Of a stretch of DNA of 31,199 bases, positions 24,131 through 31,199 are shown piece by piece. The notes under the pieces were generated by a model, which worked only from the letters and a program-made list of their open reading frames with translations, did no database searches and was not told the origin of the DNA. This DNA comes from Solimonas sp041612095 (lineage in GTDB: Bacteria; Pseudomonadota; Gammaproteobacteria; Nevskiales; Nevskiaceae). Location of the stretch: contig JBFJJW010000011.1 in NCBI GenBank assembly GCA_041612095.1, positions 1-31,199 on the forward strand, in the 5' to 3' direction. The translations under genes and the position numbers were made by a program. Position 1 is the stretch's first letter, and the number at the start of each line of letters is the position of its first letter.

Positions 24131-25409
24131 CGTCCGAGCCGGACGCCAGCAGTGTCTGCATCCATTGCCAAACCAGTGGATGGTTGATCAGACGCACATG
24201 ATGGACCCGCGTCAGGCTTGCGCTGTCGGCATCGGCCACCTGATGCGCGGTCGCGCTGGACAGATTCACCAGCCCATCGCCGAGTGTTTCGCTGAGCCGG
24301 TCATCAATGCGGCTGCTCAGGGTGCTGCCGATGAAGTGATAGCGCGCCCCGGCAATCCGCGCGATGTCGGCGCGCGGCGCTGTGCCCAGTGCGTCGAGAT
24401 CGCGCCCACGCCAGTCCCGATCATGCGTGGCGCCCTGGCGCAGATCCTTGATGCCGGCCGAGCGGATCTTGAGGATGCGGGCCAGCGGCCGACTCAGCGC
24501 AAAGCGCTCCATGCGCTCGACGCCGACATTGACCACCTGCTCCAGCGGGGCACCCAGATGCGGGCTGCCGATGCAGAACACGCGCGAAACCTGCGCGGTC
24601 CACGCTGCGTTGCGTACCGCGCCGCTATGCGCGGCGGCCCTGGCGACCAGTCCGCCCATGCTGTGACCGATCAGGACGATGTCTTCTACGGCTACCGGCC
24701 AGCCGGCGACCAGCTTGTCCAGCGCGCGCGCCAAGCCGCGCCCGTTCTGCGAAACGTGCAGGCCGCTGTTGTAGCGCAGGAATACCGGCGTATAGCCCAT
24801 GGCCTGCAGGCGCGCGGGGTAGTCCGGCGAGCCCTGCGGCTGGGTCTCGCTGTACATGGACCAGACGTGCTCACTGCAACACAGACCGTGGACGAATACC
24901 GCCAGACGTGGCGTTGCCTGAGGGTAGGCGGCGGTCAGTGCCTCGGCGGACAGCGTCAGGCGGCGGTTGTGCAGATAAAAACCCAGACGCGGGGTCAGCG
25001 GGTTGCGGCGCGCGGCCATGTCGTCGCCGACCAGGCCGCTGACGGCCGCCAGCAGCTTGCTGCCGTTGATGCTGGGCGCCGGAGCCGACGGGCTGGCAGC
25101 CAAGGCGCTGCGTTCCACCGCCTTCAACAGCACCGTGGCGCCGCCGAAGATCGCGGCACCGCTGAGGCGCACCGCACCGTAGACGCCATCGGTGATGCTG
25201 TCATGTAGCAGGCGGGTCGGCGCCGCGCCCTCGTTGAGGCCGGGGACCTGCGACAGGGTGCGGAACGGCATGTCGGAGATCGCGCGGTGCCATTCGTGGG
25301 TGCGGCAGGTGAGTTGGTCAAACGCGCGCGCCGTGAGATCCAGCGCGCCGCGCCATTGCGAGAGTTCGCTCACGTCCGGCCGCAGGGCCACCGCTGTTGT
25401 CGTATTCAT
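24078..25409 (-). CDS. Lipase-like alpha/beta hydrolase with N-terminal extension
   Basis: Probable triacylglycerol lipase or esterase of 443 residues, PGAP1-like. A 165-residue N-terminal region contains an amphipathic or weakly hydrophobic stretch (about 75-105). The hydrolase core follows: FVHGLCCSEHVW (172-183), nucleophile elbow GHSMGG (S250), GSPHLGAPLE, acid in GDGLV (D378), and a histidine-rich end RVHHVRLINHP (H403, H404, H410). There is no classical signal peptide. The ATG at 25409 has GGAG seven bases upstream. The promoter carries a perfect TATAAT and an 18-bp palindrome close to the FabR/DesT site, so control by unsaturated acyl-CoA state is plausible. Its 3' end overlaps the SDR gene by 53 bp. 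Confidence 0.87.
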   Translation of the reverse strand: MNTTTAVALRPDVSELSQWRGALDLTARAFDQLTCRTHEWHRAISDMPFRTLSQVPGLNEGAAPTRLLHDSITDGVYGAVRLSGAAIFGGATVLLKAVERSALAASPSAPAPSINGSKLLAAVSGLVGDDMAARRNPLTPRLGFYLHNRRLTLSAEALTAAYPQATPRLAVFVHGLCCSEHVWSMYSETQPQGSPDYPARLQAMGYTPVFLRYNSGLHVSQNGRGLARALDKLVAGWPVAVEDIVLIGHSMGGLVARAAAHSGAVRNAAWTAQVSRVFCIGSPHLGAPLEQVVNVGVERMERFALSRPLARILKIRSAGIKDLRQGATHDRDWRGRDLDALGTAPRADIARIAGARYHFIGSTLSSRIDDRLSETLGDGLVNLSSATAHQVADADSASLTRVHHVRLINHPLVWQWMQTLLASGSDVRPSSPSVRSRPSRSAA

Positions 25410-25445
25410 GTCGCGCTCCGGCGGCCCGCAGGCCGCAAAACCGAG

Positions 25446-25451
25446 ATTATA
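25446..25451 (-). promoter_or_regulatory. -10 box of the lipase-like gene
   Basis: TATAAT on the minus strand, a perfect sigma-70 -10 hexamer 37 bases upstream of the ATG at 25409. The -35 position (TATTTG at 17-base spacing) is poor, and the spacer is filled by the palindrome at 25451-25468. Confidence 0.6.
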
Positions 25452-25468
25452 GTGTACAAGTGTTCACT
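25451..25468. promoter_or_regulatory. FabR/DesT-like operator palindrome
   Basis: AGTGTACA AG TGTTCACT is an 18-base inverted repeat with one mismatched pair per arm. From memory, the FabR site of enterobacteria is AGCGTACANGTGTTCGCT and the P. aeruginosa DesT site is AGTGAACGCTTGTTGACT. This sequence differs from the FabR form only by a symmetric C-to-T / G-to-A change. It fills the -35/-10 spacer of the lipase-like promoter, an ideal place for repression. The cognate TetR-type regulator is not obviously in the window. Confidence 0.6.
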
Positions 25469-25480
25469 CAAATAGACAAA

Positions 25481-25513
25481 CAAAAAGGGGTCATCGTCGG
25501 TTGATGACCCCTT
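25481..25513 (-). terminator. Rho-independent terminator of the desaturase gene
   Basis: AAGGGGTCATC (25485-25495) and GATGACCCCTT (25503-25513) form a perfect 11-bp stem with a 7-base loop. On the minus strand the stem is followed by TTTGTTTG, a good U-tract. It starts 20 bases after the desaturase stop, separating that gene from the lipase-like promoter. Confidence 0.9.
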
Positions 25514-25532
25514 GGTGCCGCATGCGGCTGGC

Positions 25533-26603
25533 TCAGGCGGCGTCGGCGGCAGCGCCAGCGGTCTGTGAGGTCGGCTGCGGGGTCCAGCGGTTGGCGCGGC
25601 GCAGCGACGCCGTATCGTTGAAGCGCACGCCCATCTCACGCATCACCGCATGGGCCGTCTTCGCGGTCCATTGACGCACGTAGAACGGCTCCTTCACCAC
25701 GAAATGATGGATGGCATGGGTGGAGCCGAAATTGAAGCAGAACAGCTGGAACGGCAGCAGCCACGCCGGAGTCAGCACTTGGGTCTGCTGGATCACGTTG
25801 TTGTCTTCGATGTCGCCGTAGTAATGCATGTTGCTGCTGACAAAATGCAGGCAGAAGCTGCGCAGGATATTCGGGCCGATCCAGACCACAATCAGCGGAT
25901 TGATCCATTCCATGCGTGCCAGCATCGCCTCCGACCACGCGATCTCACTGCCGCTGGCCGCTGCCCAGGCGTTGGCGCCGTAGTAGCCGAGGAACACGTA
26001 CCACAGGCCCCAGCAGATCCAGCCCAGCGGGAAGTAGGCAATCGGCCCGCCGATGAGCAGCAGAGCACGGTGTTTGGCGCTACGCGCGTTCGGCACTCTC
26101 AGCAGCAGCGCCAGTGTGGCGTCAGCCAGCATCAGCAGACGGGCCAAGCCCCAGGGGCGACCGTTGGTGATGCCGCGTTCCTCGGCATCCTTCTCCGTGC
26201 CCGAGTACTTGTGATGGCGGAAATGCAGGATGCGGCGTATCCACGGATTGATGGTGCTCGGTCGCGCGAGCCACACCAAGGCCATCATCAAGTGGTGCCA
26301 GACCGGTTGCTTGCGGAAGTACATCCAATGTATGAGATCGTGCTCAAGCTCATGCGTGAACGAGGCAAAGATCGCCACGATCGGCAGGCACACCCACCAG
26401 GCGATATGCCCCGCCAGATAGAGCCATGCGGTGCCCGCCATGCCTGCCAGCGACAGCAGCAGGATGCCCATGCCGATGGCATTCTGATGCAGCAGCCAGG
26501 GGTGGCGTTTGCGCAGATCCGCGCCGGCCTTCAGGACCACGGCCTTGATGTGCTCGGTCTTCTGCGCGTCGCTCAGGGTGCTTGCCAGCGGGGTTGCGGT
26601 CAC
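25533..26603 (-). CDS. Membrane fatty acid desaturase, di-iron type
   Basis: Integral membrane oxygenase that introduces a double bond into an acyl chain, 356 residues. Three histidine boxes are complete: HELEH (H84-H88), HFRHH (H127, H130, H131) and HAIHH (H296, H299, H300). Hydrophobic helices lie at about 45-80, 180-207 and 235-250. The start is GTG at 26603, with GAGGAG seven bases upstream; the nearby ATG at 26608 is out of frame and stops at once. The gene diverges from an AraC-type regulator (93 bp between starts) that is its likely controller. A fatty acid desaturase fits best; a related hydroxylase or ketolase activity cannot be excluded. Confidence 0.88.
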   Translation of the reverse strand: MTATPLASTLSDAQKTEHIKAVVLKAGADLRKRHPWLLHQNAIGMGILLLSLAGMAGTAWLYLAGHIAWWVCLPIVAIFASFTHELEHDLIHWMYFRKQPVWHHLMMALVWLARPSTINPWIRRILHFRHHKYSGTEKDAEERGITNGRPWGLARLLMLADATLALLLRVPNARSAKHRALLLIGGPIAYFPLGWICWGLWYVFLGYYGANAWAAASGSEIAWSEAMLARMEWINPLIVVWIGPNILRSFCLHFVSSNMHYYGDIEDNNVIQQTQVLTPAWLLPFQLFCFNFGSTHAIHHFVVKEPFYVRQWTAKTAHAVMREMGVRFNDTASLRRANRWTPQPTSQTAGAAADAA

Positions 26604-26696
26604 AGCATGCTCCTCGATAGTTCAGGAATGATCAGCTCCGTACTCTAGGTGCGGCACTCCACCCGCGCCCTGCAGAATGCGCCAAGCGTTTGACCG

Positions 26697-27740
26697 ATGC
26701 CGCCAACGCCAACCACCGCCACCGCACTGACCAGCTGGGCCAAGGCCATCCGCAAGGCCCTTGAAGCCAGCGGCGTTGATGGCGCGCCGCTGTTCGCGGA
26801 GGCAGGCCTCGATGTCGCTGCGCTCAACGACCCCAATGCGCGCTACCCGGTCGCGGCGACGACCCGCTTGTGGCAGTTGGCGGTACGCGCGACGGGCGAC
26901 GATGCGTTTGGACTGACGGTAGCCCGCCATGTCAGCCAGACCACGTTTCACGCGCTCGGCTATTCGCTGGCCGCCAGCAGTACCTTGAAGGAAGCCTTTG
27001 AGCGCCTGCTGCGCTATTTCCGCATCGTCACCGACGCCGCCGAGCTGGGGTTCGAGCCGCATCCGGATCACTACTGTCTGCGTCTGCAGGTCGACATGAC
27101 GCGCGGCGGTATCGCACCTCAGGCAATGGACGCGTTCGCCTACCTCCTGCTGCGGCTGTGCCGGGGCTTGCATCAGCGTGCCTTTTCGCCGCTGGCGGTC
27201 AGCCTGCAGCGCGAGGCGCCGCGCAACATGGTTGCGTTCGAGCGCGCGTTTCGGGCGCCGATCGAGTTCGGGGCCGCCGAGAACGCGCTGCGCTTTGCCC
27301 GCGAGGATTTCGAGCGCGGCCTGGACGGTGCCAATCCGGAGCTGGCGCGGCACAACGACGAGATCGTGCTGCGCTATCTGGCCAGGCACGATCGTGACGA
27401 TCTGGTGGCGCGGGTGCGCGCGGCGCTTACCGGCCTGCTGCCCTCCGGCGTGCCCGGTGAAGCGGCCGTGGCTGCGGCGCTGCACCTGTCCTCGCGCAGT
27501 CTGCAGCGCAAGCTGGCGGAAGAAGGCAGCAGCTATACGCAGCTGCTGCAGCAGACCCGCAGGGAACTGGCCGCGTCCTATCTCCGGGATCAACGCAGCA
27601 GCGTCAGCGAGATCGCCTACCTGCTGGGATTCTCGGACACCTCCAGCTTTACCCGGGCCTTCAAGCGCTGGCAGGGCCAGACGCCAAGCGAGTTTCGCGC
27701 GCGCGGAACTGGGCCGGAGTCAGCTGCGTCCAGCGTTTGA
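26697..27740 (+). CDS. AraC-family transcriptional regulator (OruR-like architecture)
   Basis: Transcription activator of 347 residues. The N-terminal effector-binding domain (about 20-205) is of the arabinose-binding-like type seen in OruR and related regulators of lipid genes. The C-terminal double helix-turn-helix (about 250-335) reads AAALHLSSRSLQRKLAEEGS, then SVSEIAYLLGFSDTSSFTRAFKRW and TPSEFRAR. The ATG at 26697 has no visible Shine-Dalgarno. It is divergent from the desaturase gene, so it probably controls that enzyme. Its last 80 bases overlap the end of a related convergent AraC gene. The effector may be a fatty acid; this is inferred from context. Confidence 0.9.
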   Translation: MPPTPTTATALTSWAKAIRKALEASGVDGAPLFAEAGLDVAALNDPNARYPVAATTRLWQLAVRATGDDAFGLTVARHVSQTTFHALGYSLAASSTLKEAFERLLRYFRIVTDAAELGFEPHPDHYCLRLQVDMTRGGIAPQAMDAFAYLLLRLCRGLHQRAFSPLAVSLQREAPRNMVAFERAFRAPIEFGAAENALRFAREDFERGLDGANPELARHNDEIVLRYLARHDRDDLVARVRAALTGLLPSGVPGEAAVAAALHLSSRSLQRKLAEEGSSYTQLLQQTRRELAASYLRDQRSSVSEIAYLLGFSDTSSFTRAFKRWQGQTPSEFRARGTGPESAASSV

Positions 27741-28707
27741 ACGCGCGCTGGAAAGCCGATTGCTCGGAGTAGCCGAGCAGAAAGGCGATGTCGGTAAGGT
27801 TCATCGCGCGGTTGCGCAGATAGCCTTCGGCCAATTCCCTGCGGACCGTCTCCACCAGTTGATTGAAGCGCAGGCCGGATTCGGCGAGCCGACGCTGCAG
27901 GCTGCGCGGGCTGGTCGCGAGCTGGGAGGCGATCCAGTCCAGCTCCACGGGCGGTGTCTTCAGCCGACGCGCGATCAGCGCTCGCGTGCGCGCCAGCAGA
28001 TCATCGCTGCGCGGCAGTTGCAGGAGCTGTTGCTCGGCAAGGCGCGCCATCAGTTCGCGCATCGCCGGGTCAGGCTGTATCAGCGGAGCCGCCAGCCAGC
28101 GCTGCGGCAACGCCAGCCGGTAACACGGGGCGTCGAAGCGCAGTTCGCATGCGAATACGCGTTCATGCTCCCGGGTATCTGCCGGTGGTGGATAGGCCAG
28201 TGCGATCCAGTCGGGGCGGGACTGGCTGCCGGCCATCCAGCGGGTGAAGGTCAGCAGTCCGGCCAGGTTGAACTCGGCGAGCTGGCGATAGGGCGCTGCG
28301 CTCTCTGGCTGCCACGACAACACCAGCGAGGGCTCCTGGGCTTCCAGTTCAACACCACCCAGGTCGATGACCAGAGACTGGTAGCGGCGCAGGCCATCCA
28401 GCGCTTCGCCGAGCGTGGCGCAGTTCATCGCCACGTAGCCGAGCGCGCCGTAATGGCCGGGACGGATGTGTTCGCCGGCGTGCAGGCCCAGGTTCGGATC
28501 GCCCAGCAACTCGGCAGCGCGATCGAACAGCCCCGCGGCCGCATGCTCCGTGACGCGGCCATCGCGATCTTCCAGATTCATCTCGCAGACCGCCAGCAAT
28601 GGGCCAGGGTCCTGACCCTGTGCCTGCACGTAGTCCAGCAGCGCCCGCAAGTAAGCTACGGACACGGTGTTGACCGGCTTGCGGATGGATTTGGCGCGGG
28701 CGGTCAT
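27661..28707 (-). CDS. AraC-family transcriptional regulator, paralogue of the convergent neighbour
   Basis: Transcription regulator of 348 residues, nearly the same length and architecture as the convergent gene. The N-terminal effector domain (about 15-215, with ALGYVAMNCATLGEALDGLR) precedes the double helix-turn-helix (about 255-335: IASQLATSPRSLQRRLAESG, and MNLTDIAFLLGYSEQSAFQR), which ends FKRW, TPAQFRAR. I chose ATG at 28707 (MTARAKSIRK); longer readings to 28902 would run across the divergent hydroxylase start. It lies 82 bp from the start of the hydroxylase gene, its likely target. The 3' ends of the two AraC genes overlap by 80 bp. Confidence 0.9.
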   Translation of the reverse strand: MTARAKSIRKPVNTVSVAYLRALLDYVQAQGQDPGPLLAVCEMNLEDRDGRVTEHAAAGLFDRAAELLGDPNLGLHAGEHIRPGHYGALGYVAMNCATLGEALDGLRRYQSLVIDLGGVELEAQEPSLVLSWQPESAAPYRQLAEFNLAGLLTFTRWMAGSQSRPDWIALAYPPPADTREHERVFACELRFDAPCYRLALPQRWLAAPLIQPDPAMRELMARLAEQQLLQLPRSDDLLARTRALIARRLKTPPVELDWIASQLATSPRSLQRRLAESGLRFNQLVETVRRELAEGYLRNRAMNLTDIAFLLGYSEQSAFQRAFKRWTQLTPAQFRARETRLASGPASA

Positions 28708-28789
28708 TGATATCTGGCGGCTGCCGTCAAGAATGCGTGGCGCAGTGTGCCGAAAATGGCGGCGATCGAGAAATCCGTGGAGGTTGGTG

Positions 28790-29722
28790 ATGGTCGAACA
28801 ACTGATGGCGACGGTGCACACCCTGTTAGGGGGGCCGCACGTGGACTGGAAGCAGGTGCTGCTGACCGGCATGGCGCCGATCTTCCTGCTGGCCTTTGCC
28901 ATCGAGTATCGCTTTCTGAAACGACACCAGCGCTTGCGCCAGTTTCAGTGGGCCGACGTCTGGACCAACATCGGGCTCGGCGCCAGCTATCAGGTGGCGG
29001 AGGCGGTCGTGCACTTCCTGATCAGCGCCGCCATCATCGCCTGGATCTACCAGCATCGCCTGTTCGATGTGCCGGTCAATGGCTGGACCATCATCCCGAT
29101 CTTTGTTGCCGTCGAGTTCTGCTACTACTGGTTTCATCGTGGCAGTCACCGCATACGCTGGTTCTGGAGTGCGCATGTGGTGCACCACTCCGGTGAGCAC
29201 ATGAACTTCACCACGGCCTTGCGCCAGAGCGGCCTGTACGCGATCACCGGCTGGTGGCTGTTCTTCATGCCGCTGGTGTGGCTGGGTGTGCCGCCGGGAG
29301 TGGTGTTCCTGCTGTACGCCTGCGATCTGGCCTATCAGTACTTTGTGCATACCGAGGCCATCGGCAAGCTGCCGCGCTGGTATGAGTACGTGTTCGACAC
29401 CCCGAGCAACCACCGCGTCCATCATGGACGCAATCCGCAATACATCGACCGCAACTACGGTGGCGTGCTGATCATCTTCGATCGCTGGTTCGGCACCTAC
29501 GTCGAAGAAGGTGAACCGGTCGACTACGGCATTCCCAAGCAGATCAAGTCCAACAACCTGTGGACCCTGAACATGCACGAGTTCCTCGCCATGTGGCGCG
29601 ACGTGCTCAGGCCCGGTCCGTTGTGGCAGCGCATCAAGCATCTATGGGCGCCGCCCGACTACGAGCGCCCGTCTTCAATCGAGCCGGCGCCGGCGGCCGG
29701 GTCAGTCAGTCCCGGCCTGTAG
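28790..29722 (+). CDS. Sterol desaturase / fatty acid hydroxylase family protein
   Basis: Membrane di-iron enzyme that hydroxylates or desaturates a lipid; 310 residues. The histidine motifs are HRGSH (H116, H120), HVVHHSGEH (H129, H132, H133), H187 in QYFVHTE and HRVHH (H208, H211, H212), the full set for the family. Membrane helices lie at about 24-40, 68-88, 98-114, 150-168 and 168-186. The start is ATG at 28790 with GGAGG seven bases upstream. Divergent from an AraC gene, which likely controls it. The last 21 bases overlap the convergent ABC-F gene. The substrate could be a fatty acid, ornithine lipid or hopanoid; it cannot be told from sequence alone. Confidence 0.9.
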   Translation: MVEQLMATVHTLLGGPHVDWKQVLLTGMAPIFLLAFAIEYRFLKRHQRLRQFQWADVWTNIGLGASYQVAEAVVHFLISAAIIAWIYQHRLFDVPVNGWTIIPIFVAVEFCYYWFHRGSHRIRWFWSAHVVHHSGEHMNFTTALRQSGLYAITGWWLFFMPLVWLGVPPGVVFLLYACDLAYQYFVHTEAIGKLPRWYEYVFDTPSNHRVHHGRNPQYIDRNYGGVLIIFDRWFGTYVEEGEPVDYGIPKQIKSNNLWTLNMHEFLAMWRDVLRPGPLWQRIKHLWAPPDYERPSSIEPAPAAGSVSPGL

Positions 29723-31199
29723 CGCTTCCAGCTCGGCGGAGGCCGCCAGCCATTCCTCTTCGGCGGCCGCCAGCTGCTTTCGCAGTTCGCCCTGTTCCTG
29801 CAGTTTCTGCGTCATCTCCTGATGGCGGGCGCTGCTGTACAGCGATTCGTCGGTGAGCGCGGCGTCGAGGGTGTCCAGCTGCGACTGCAGCTTGCCCATG
29901 CGCACATCCAGCTTCTTGATCAGCTCGCGCAACGGCCGCTCCAGCAGGCGCTGATCGGCGGCATTGCGTCGCTGATCCTTGGCGCTCGGTGCAGCCGTGC
30001 CGGGCCGCACCGTCGGTGCGTTGCTGTCGCGCCGCACCAGCCAGGCAGCGTAGTCGTCCAGGTCACCGTCAAAGGGCGCGCACACGCCTTCGGCCACGCG
30101 CCATAGCGTGTCACAGCAGGAAGCGACCAGATGGCGGTCATGTGAGACCAGCACAACGGCGCCGGCAAACAGGTGCAGCGCCGTTTCCAGCGCGTGGCGC
30201 ATGTCGAGATCGAGGTGATTGGTGGGCTCGTCCAGCAGCAGCAGGTTGGGGCGCTGGTAGACGACCAGCGCCAGCGCCAGCCGCGCCTTCTCGCCACCGG
30301 AGAAGGGCGCCACGGCTTCATAGGCGCGATCGCCGCGAAAGTTGAAGCCGCCCAGGTAGTCGCGCTGAGCCTGTTCGCTGGCCAGCGGGTCCAGGCGGCG
30401 CAGATGCAGTATCGGCGAGGCTTCGAGGTCCAGCTGATCCACCTGATGCTGGGCGAAGTAGCCGATCTTCAAGAACGGGTCGCGGTGCTCGCGTCCGCCC
30501 AGGGGCGGCAACTCGCCGGCAAGCGTGCGCACGAGTGTGGACTTGCCTGCTCCGTTGGGGCCCAGCAGGCCCACGCGATCGCCAGGCTGCAGCGAGAAGT
30601 TGATGCCGTTGAGTATCGTGCGGTCCGCATAACCGGCGCGCAGCTTGTCGAAGCGCAGCAGCGGCGTTGCCAGTCGTTCCGGCTCGCGGAATTCGAAACT
30701 GAAGGCTGAGTCCAGATGTGCCGGCGCGATGCGCTCCATGCGCTCCAGCTGCTTGACCCGCGACTGTGCCTGGCGTGCCTTGCTGGCCTTGGCCTTGAAG
30801 CGGGTAATGAACGCGGACAGGTGTGCAATCTGTCGTTGCTGCTGCTCGTACTGCGCCGACTGCAGCGCCATGCGCTCGGCGCGCGTGCGTTCGAAGGTGG
30901 AGTAATTGCCGCCGTAGAGCGTTGCGCTCTGATTTTCCAGATGCAGCGTGTGCGTAGTGACCGTGTCCAGAAACTCGCGATCATGCGAGATCAGCAGCAG
31001 CGTGCCGGGATAGGACTGCAGGTAGTCCTGCAGCCAGATGACGGCGTCGAGATCGAGATGATTGGTGGGCTCGTCGAGCAGCAGCAGGTCCGAGCGGCAC
31101 ATCAGCGCGCGCGCGAGATTCAGGCGCATGCGCCAGCCGCCGGAGAAGTCGGCGACGGCCTGCGTCTGCTGGTCTGCCGCAAAGCCCAGGCCATGCAAC
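29702..31199 (-). CDS. ABC-F family ATPase (YheS-like), 5' part cut by window edge
   Basis: Soluble twin-ABC protein that acts on ribosomes rather than transporting. The 498-499 visible residues start inside the first ABC domain; E. coli YheS has about 637, so roughly 140 are missing. Seen here: first signature FSGGW and Walker B LLLLDEPTNHLDLD, the charged linker helices (about 100-160) that reach the ribosomal P site, then a complete second ABC domain with Walker A GPNGAGKS (213-220), FSGGEKARLAL (299 on) and LLLLDEPTNHLDLD. A coiled coil (about 415-498) forms the C-terminus. The frame is open through the window end, so the TTG at 31198 is not the true start. YheS fits better than Uup or EttA because of length and linker. 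Confidence 0.93.
   Translation of the reverse strand, partial: LHGLGFAADQQTQAVADFSGGWRMRLNLARALMCRSDLLLLDEPTNHLDLDAVIWLQDYLQSYPGTLLLISHDREFLDTVTTHTLHLENQSATLYGGNYSTFERTRAERMALQSAQYEQQQRQIAHLSAFITRFKAKASKARQAQSRVKQLERMERIAPAHLDSAFSFEFREPERLATPLLRFDKLRAGYADRTILNGINFSLQPGDRVGLLGPNGAGKSTLVRTLAGELPPLGGREHRDPFLKIGYFAQHQVDQLDLEASPILHLRRLDPLASEQAQRDYLGGFNFRGDRAYEAVAPFSGGEKARLALALVVYQRPNLLLLDEPTNHLDLDMRHALETALHLFAGAVVLVSHDRHLVASCCDTLWRVAEGVCAPFDGDLDDYAAWLVRRDSNAPTVRPGTAAPSAKDQRRNAADQRLLERPLRELIKKLDVRMGKLQSQLDTLDAALTDESLYSSARHQEMTQKLQEQGELRKQLAAAEEEWLAASAELEALQAGTD

Noticed and set aside
28708..28902. N-terminal extension of the second AraC gene to 413 codons
   Set aside because: It would cover the start and ribosome site of the divergent hydroxylase, and the added residues do not resemble AraC proteins.
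1..31199. CRISPR arrays, tRNA or rRNA genes, insertion sequences, phage or integrase genes
   Set aside because: Looked for and not seen: no regularly spaced direct repeats, no cloverleaf-like segments and no transposase or integrase motifs in any convincing frame.

Overview
The window is about 31 kb of dense, GC-rich chromosomal DNA from a free-living Gram-negative bacterium. The best guess is a gammaproteobacterium of the Nevskiales/Solimonadaceae or Xanthomonadales type. This is inferred from an E. coli-like DusB, a YadGH-like ABC pair, a YheS-like ABC-F protein, an OpgD-like periplasmic glucan protein, a protease tail resembling GlyGly-CTERM, and several lipid-modifying enzymes; no rRNA marker is present. 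I saw no tRNA, rRNA, CRISPR array, transposase, integrase or phage gene. No stretch over 300 bases lacks a gene.

Layout. (1) 1-7634, all minus strand: an ABC-2 exporter (permease cut by the window edge, ATPase upstream, ATGA overlap); a secreted four-cysteine protein of unknown function 21 bp downstream of a Tat-exported OpgD-type glucan protein; and a large secreted M36 metalloprotease followed by a strong hairpin. (2) 7757-14048, minus strand: a complete tripartite RND efflux operon in the order tetR - outer membrane channel - adaptor - RND pump. It has a near-ideal palindromic operator just upstream of tetR and a terminator after the pump. (3) 14165-18639, plus strand: E1alpha, E1beta and E2 of a branched-chain 2-oxoacid dehydrogenase complex with 2-bp gaps, then an Ap4A phosphorylase-like protein. 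(4) 18653-24130: a minus-strand alpha/beta hydrolase, then plus-strand acyl-CoA dehydrogenase, metallo-beta-lactamase-fold hydrolase, dusB and a short-chain dehydrogenase. (5) 24078-29722: a lipase-like hydrolase whose promoter carries a FabR/DesT-like palindrome. Beyond it lies a mirror-symmetric block: desaturase <- / -> AraC regulator / AraC regulator <- / -> fatty acid hydroxylase. (6) 29702-31199: an ABC-F ATPase cut by the right edge.

How the genes fit together. The theme is acyl-chain and membrane chemistry: branched-chain acyl-CoA formation, acyl-CoA dehydrogenation, lipases, a desaturase, a sterol-desaturase-type hydroxylase, and envelope export. The most interesting region is 25.4-29.7 kb. 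There, two di-iron membrane enzymes are each divergent from their own AraC-type regulator, and the two related regulators overlap tail to tail by 80 bp around a self-complementary FRAR-coding core. A palindrome very close to the unsaturated-fatty-acid repressor site (FabR/DesT) sits in the promoter of the neighbouring hydrolase. Convergent genes overlap at their 3' ends three times in about 6 kb.

Limits: all assignments come from reading motifs and family knowledge. No database search was run, and promoter and operator calls are pattern-based.
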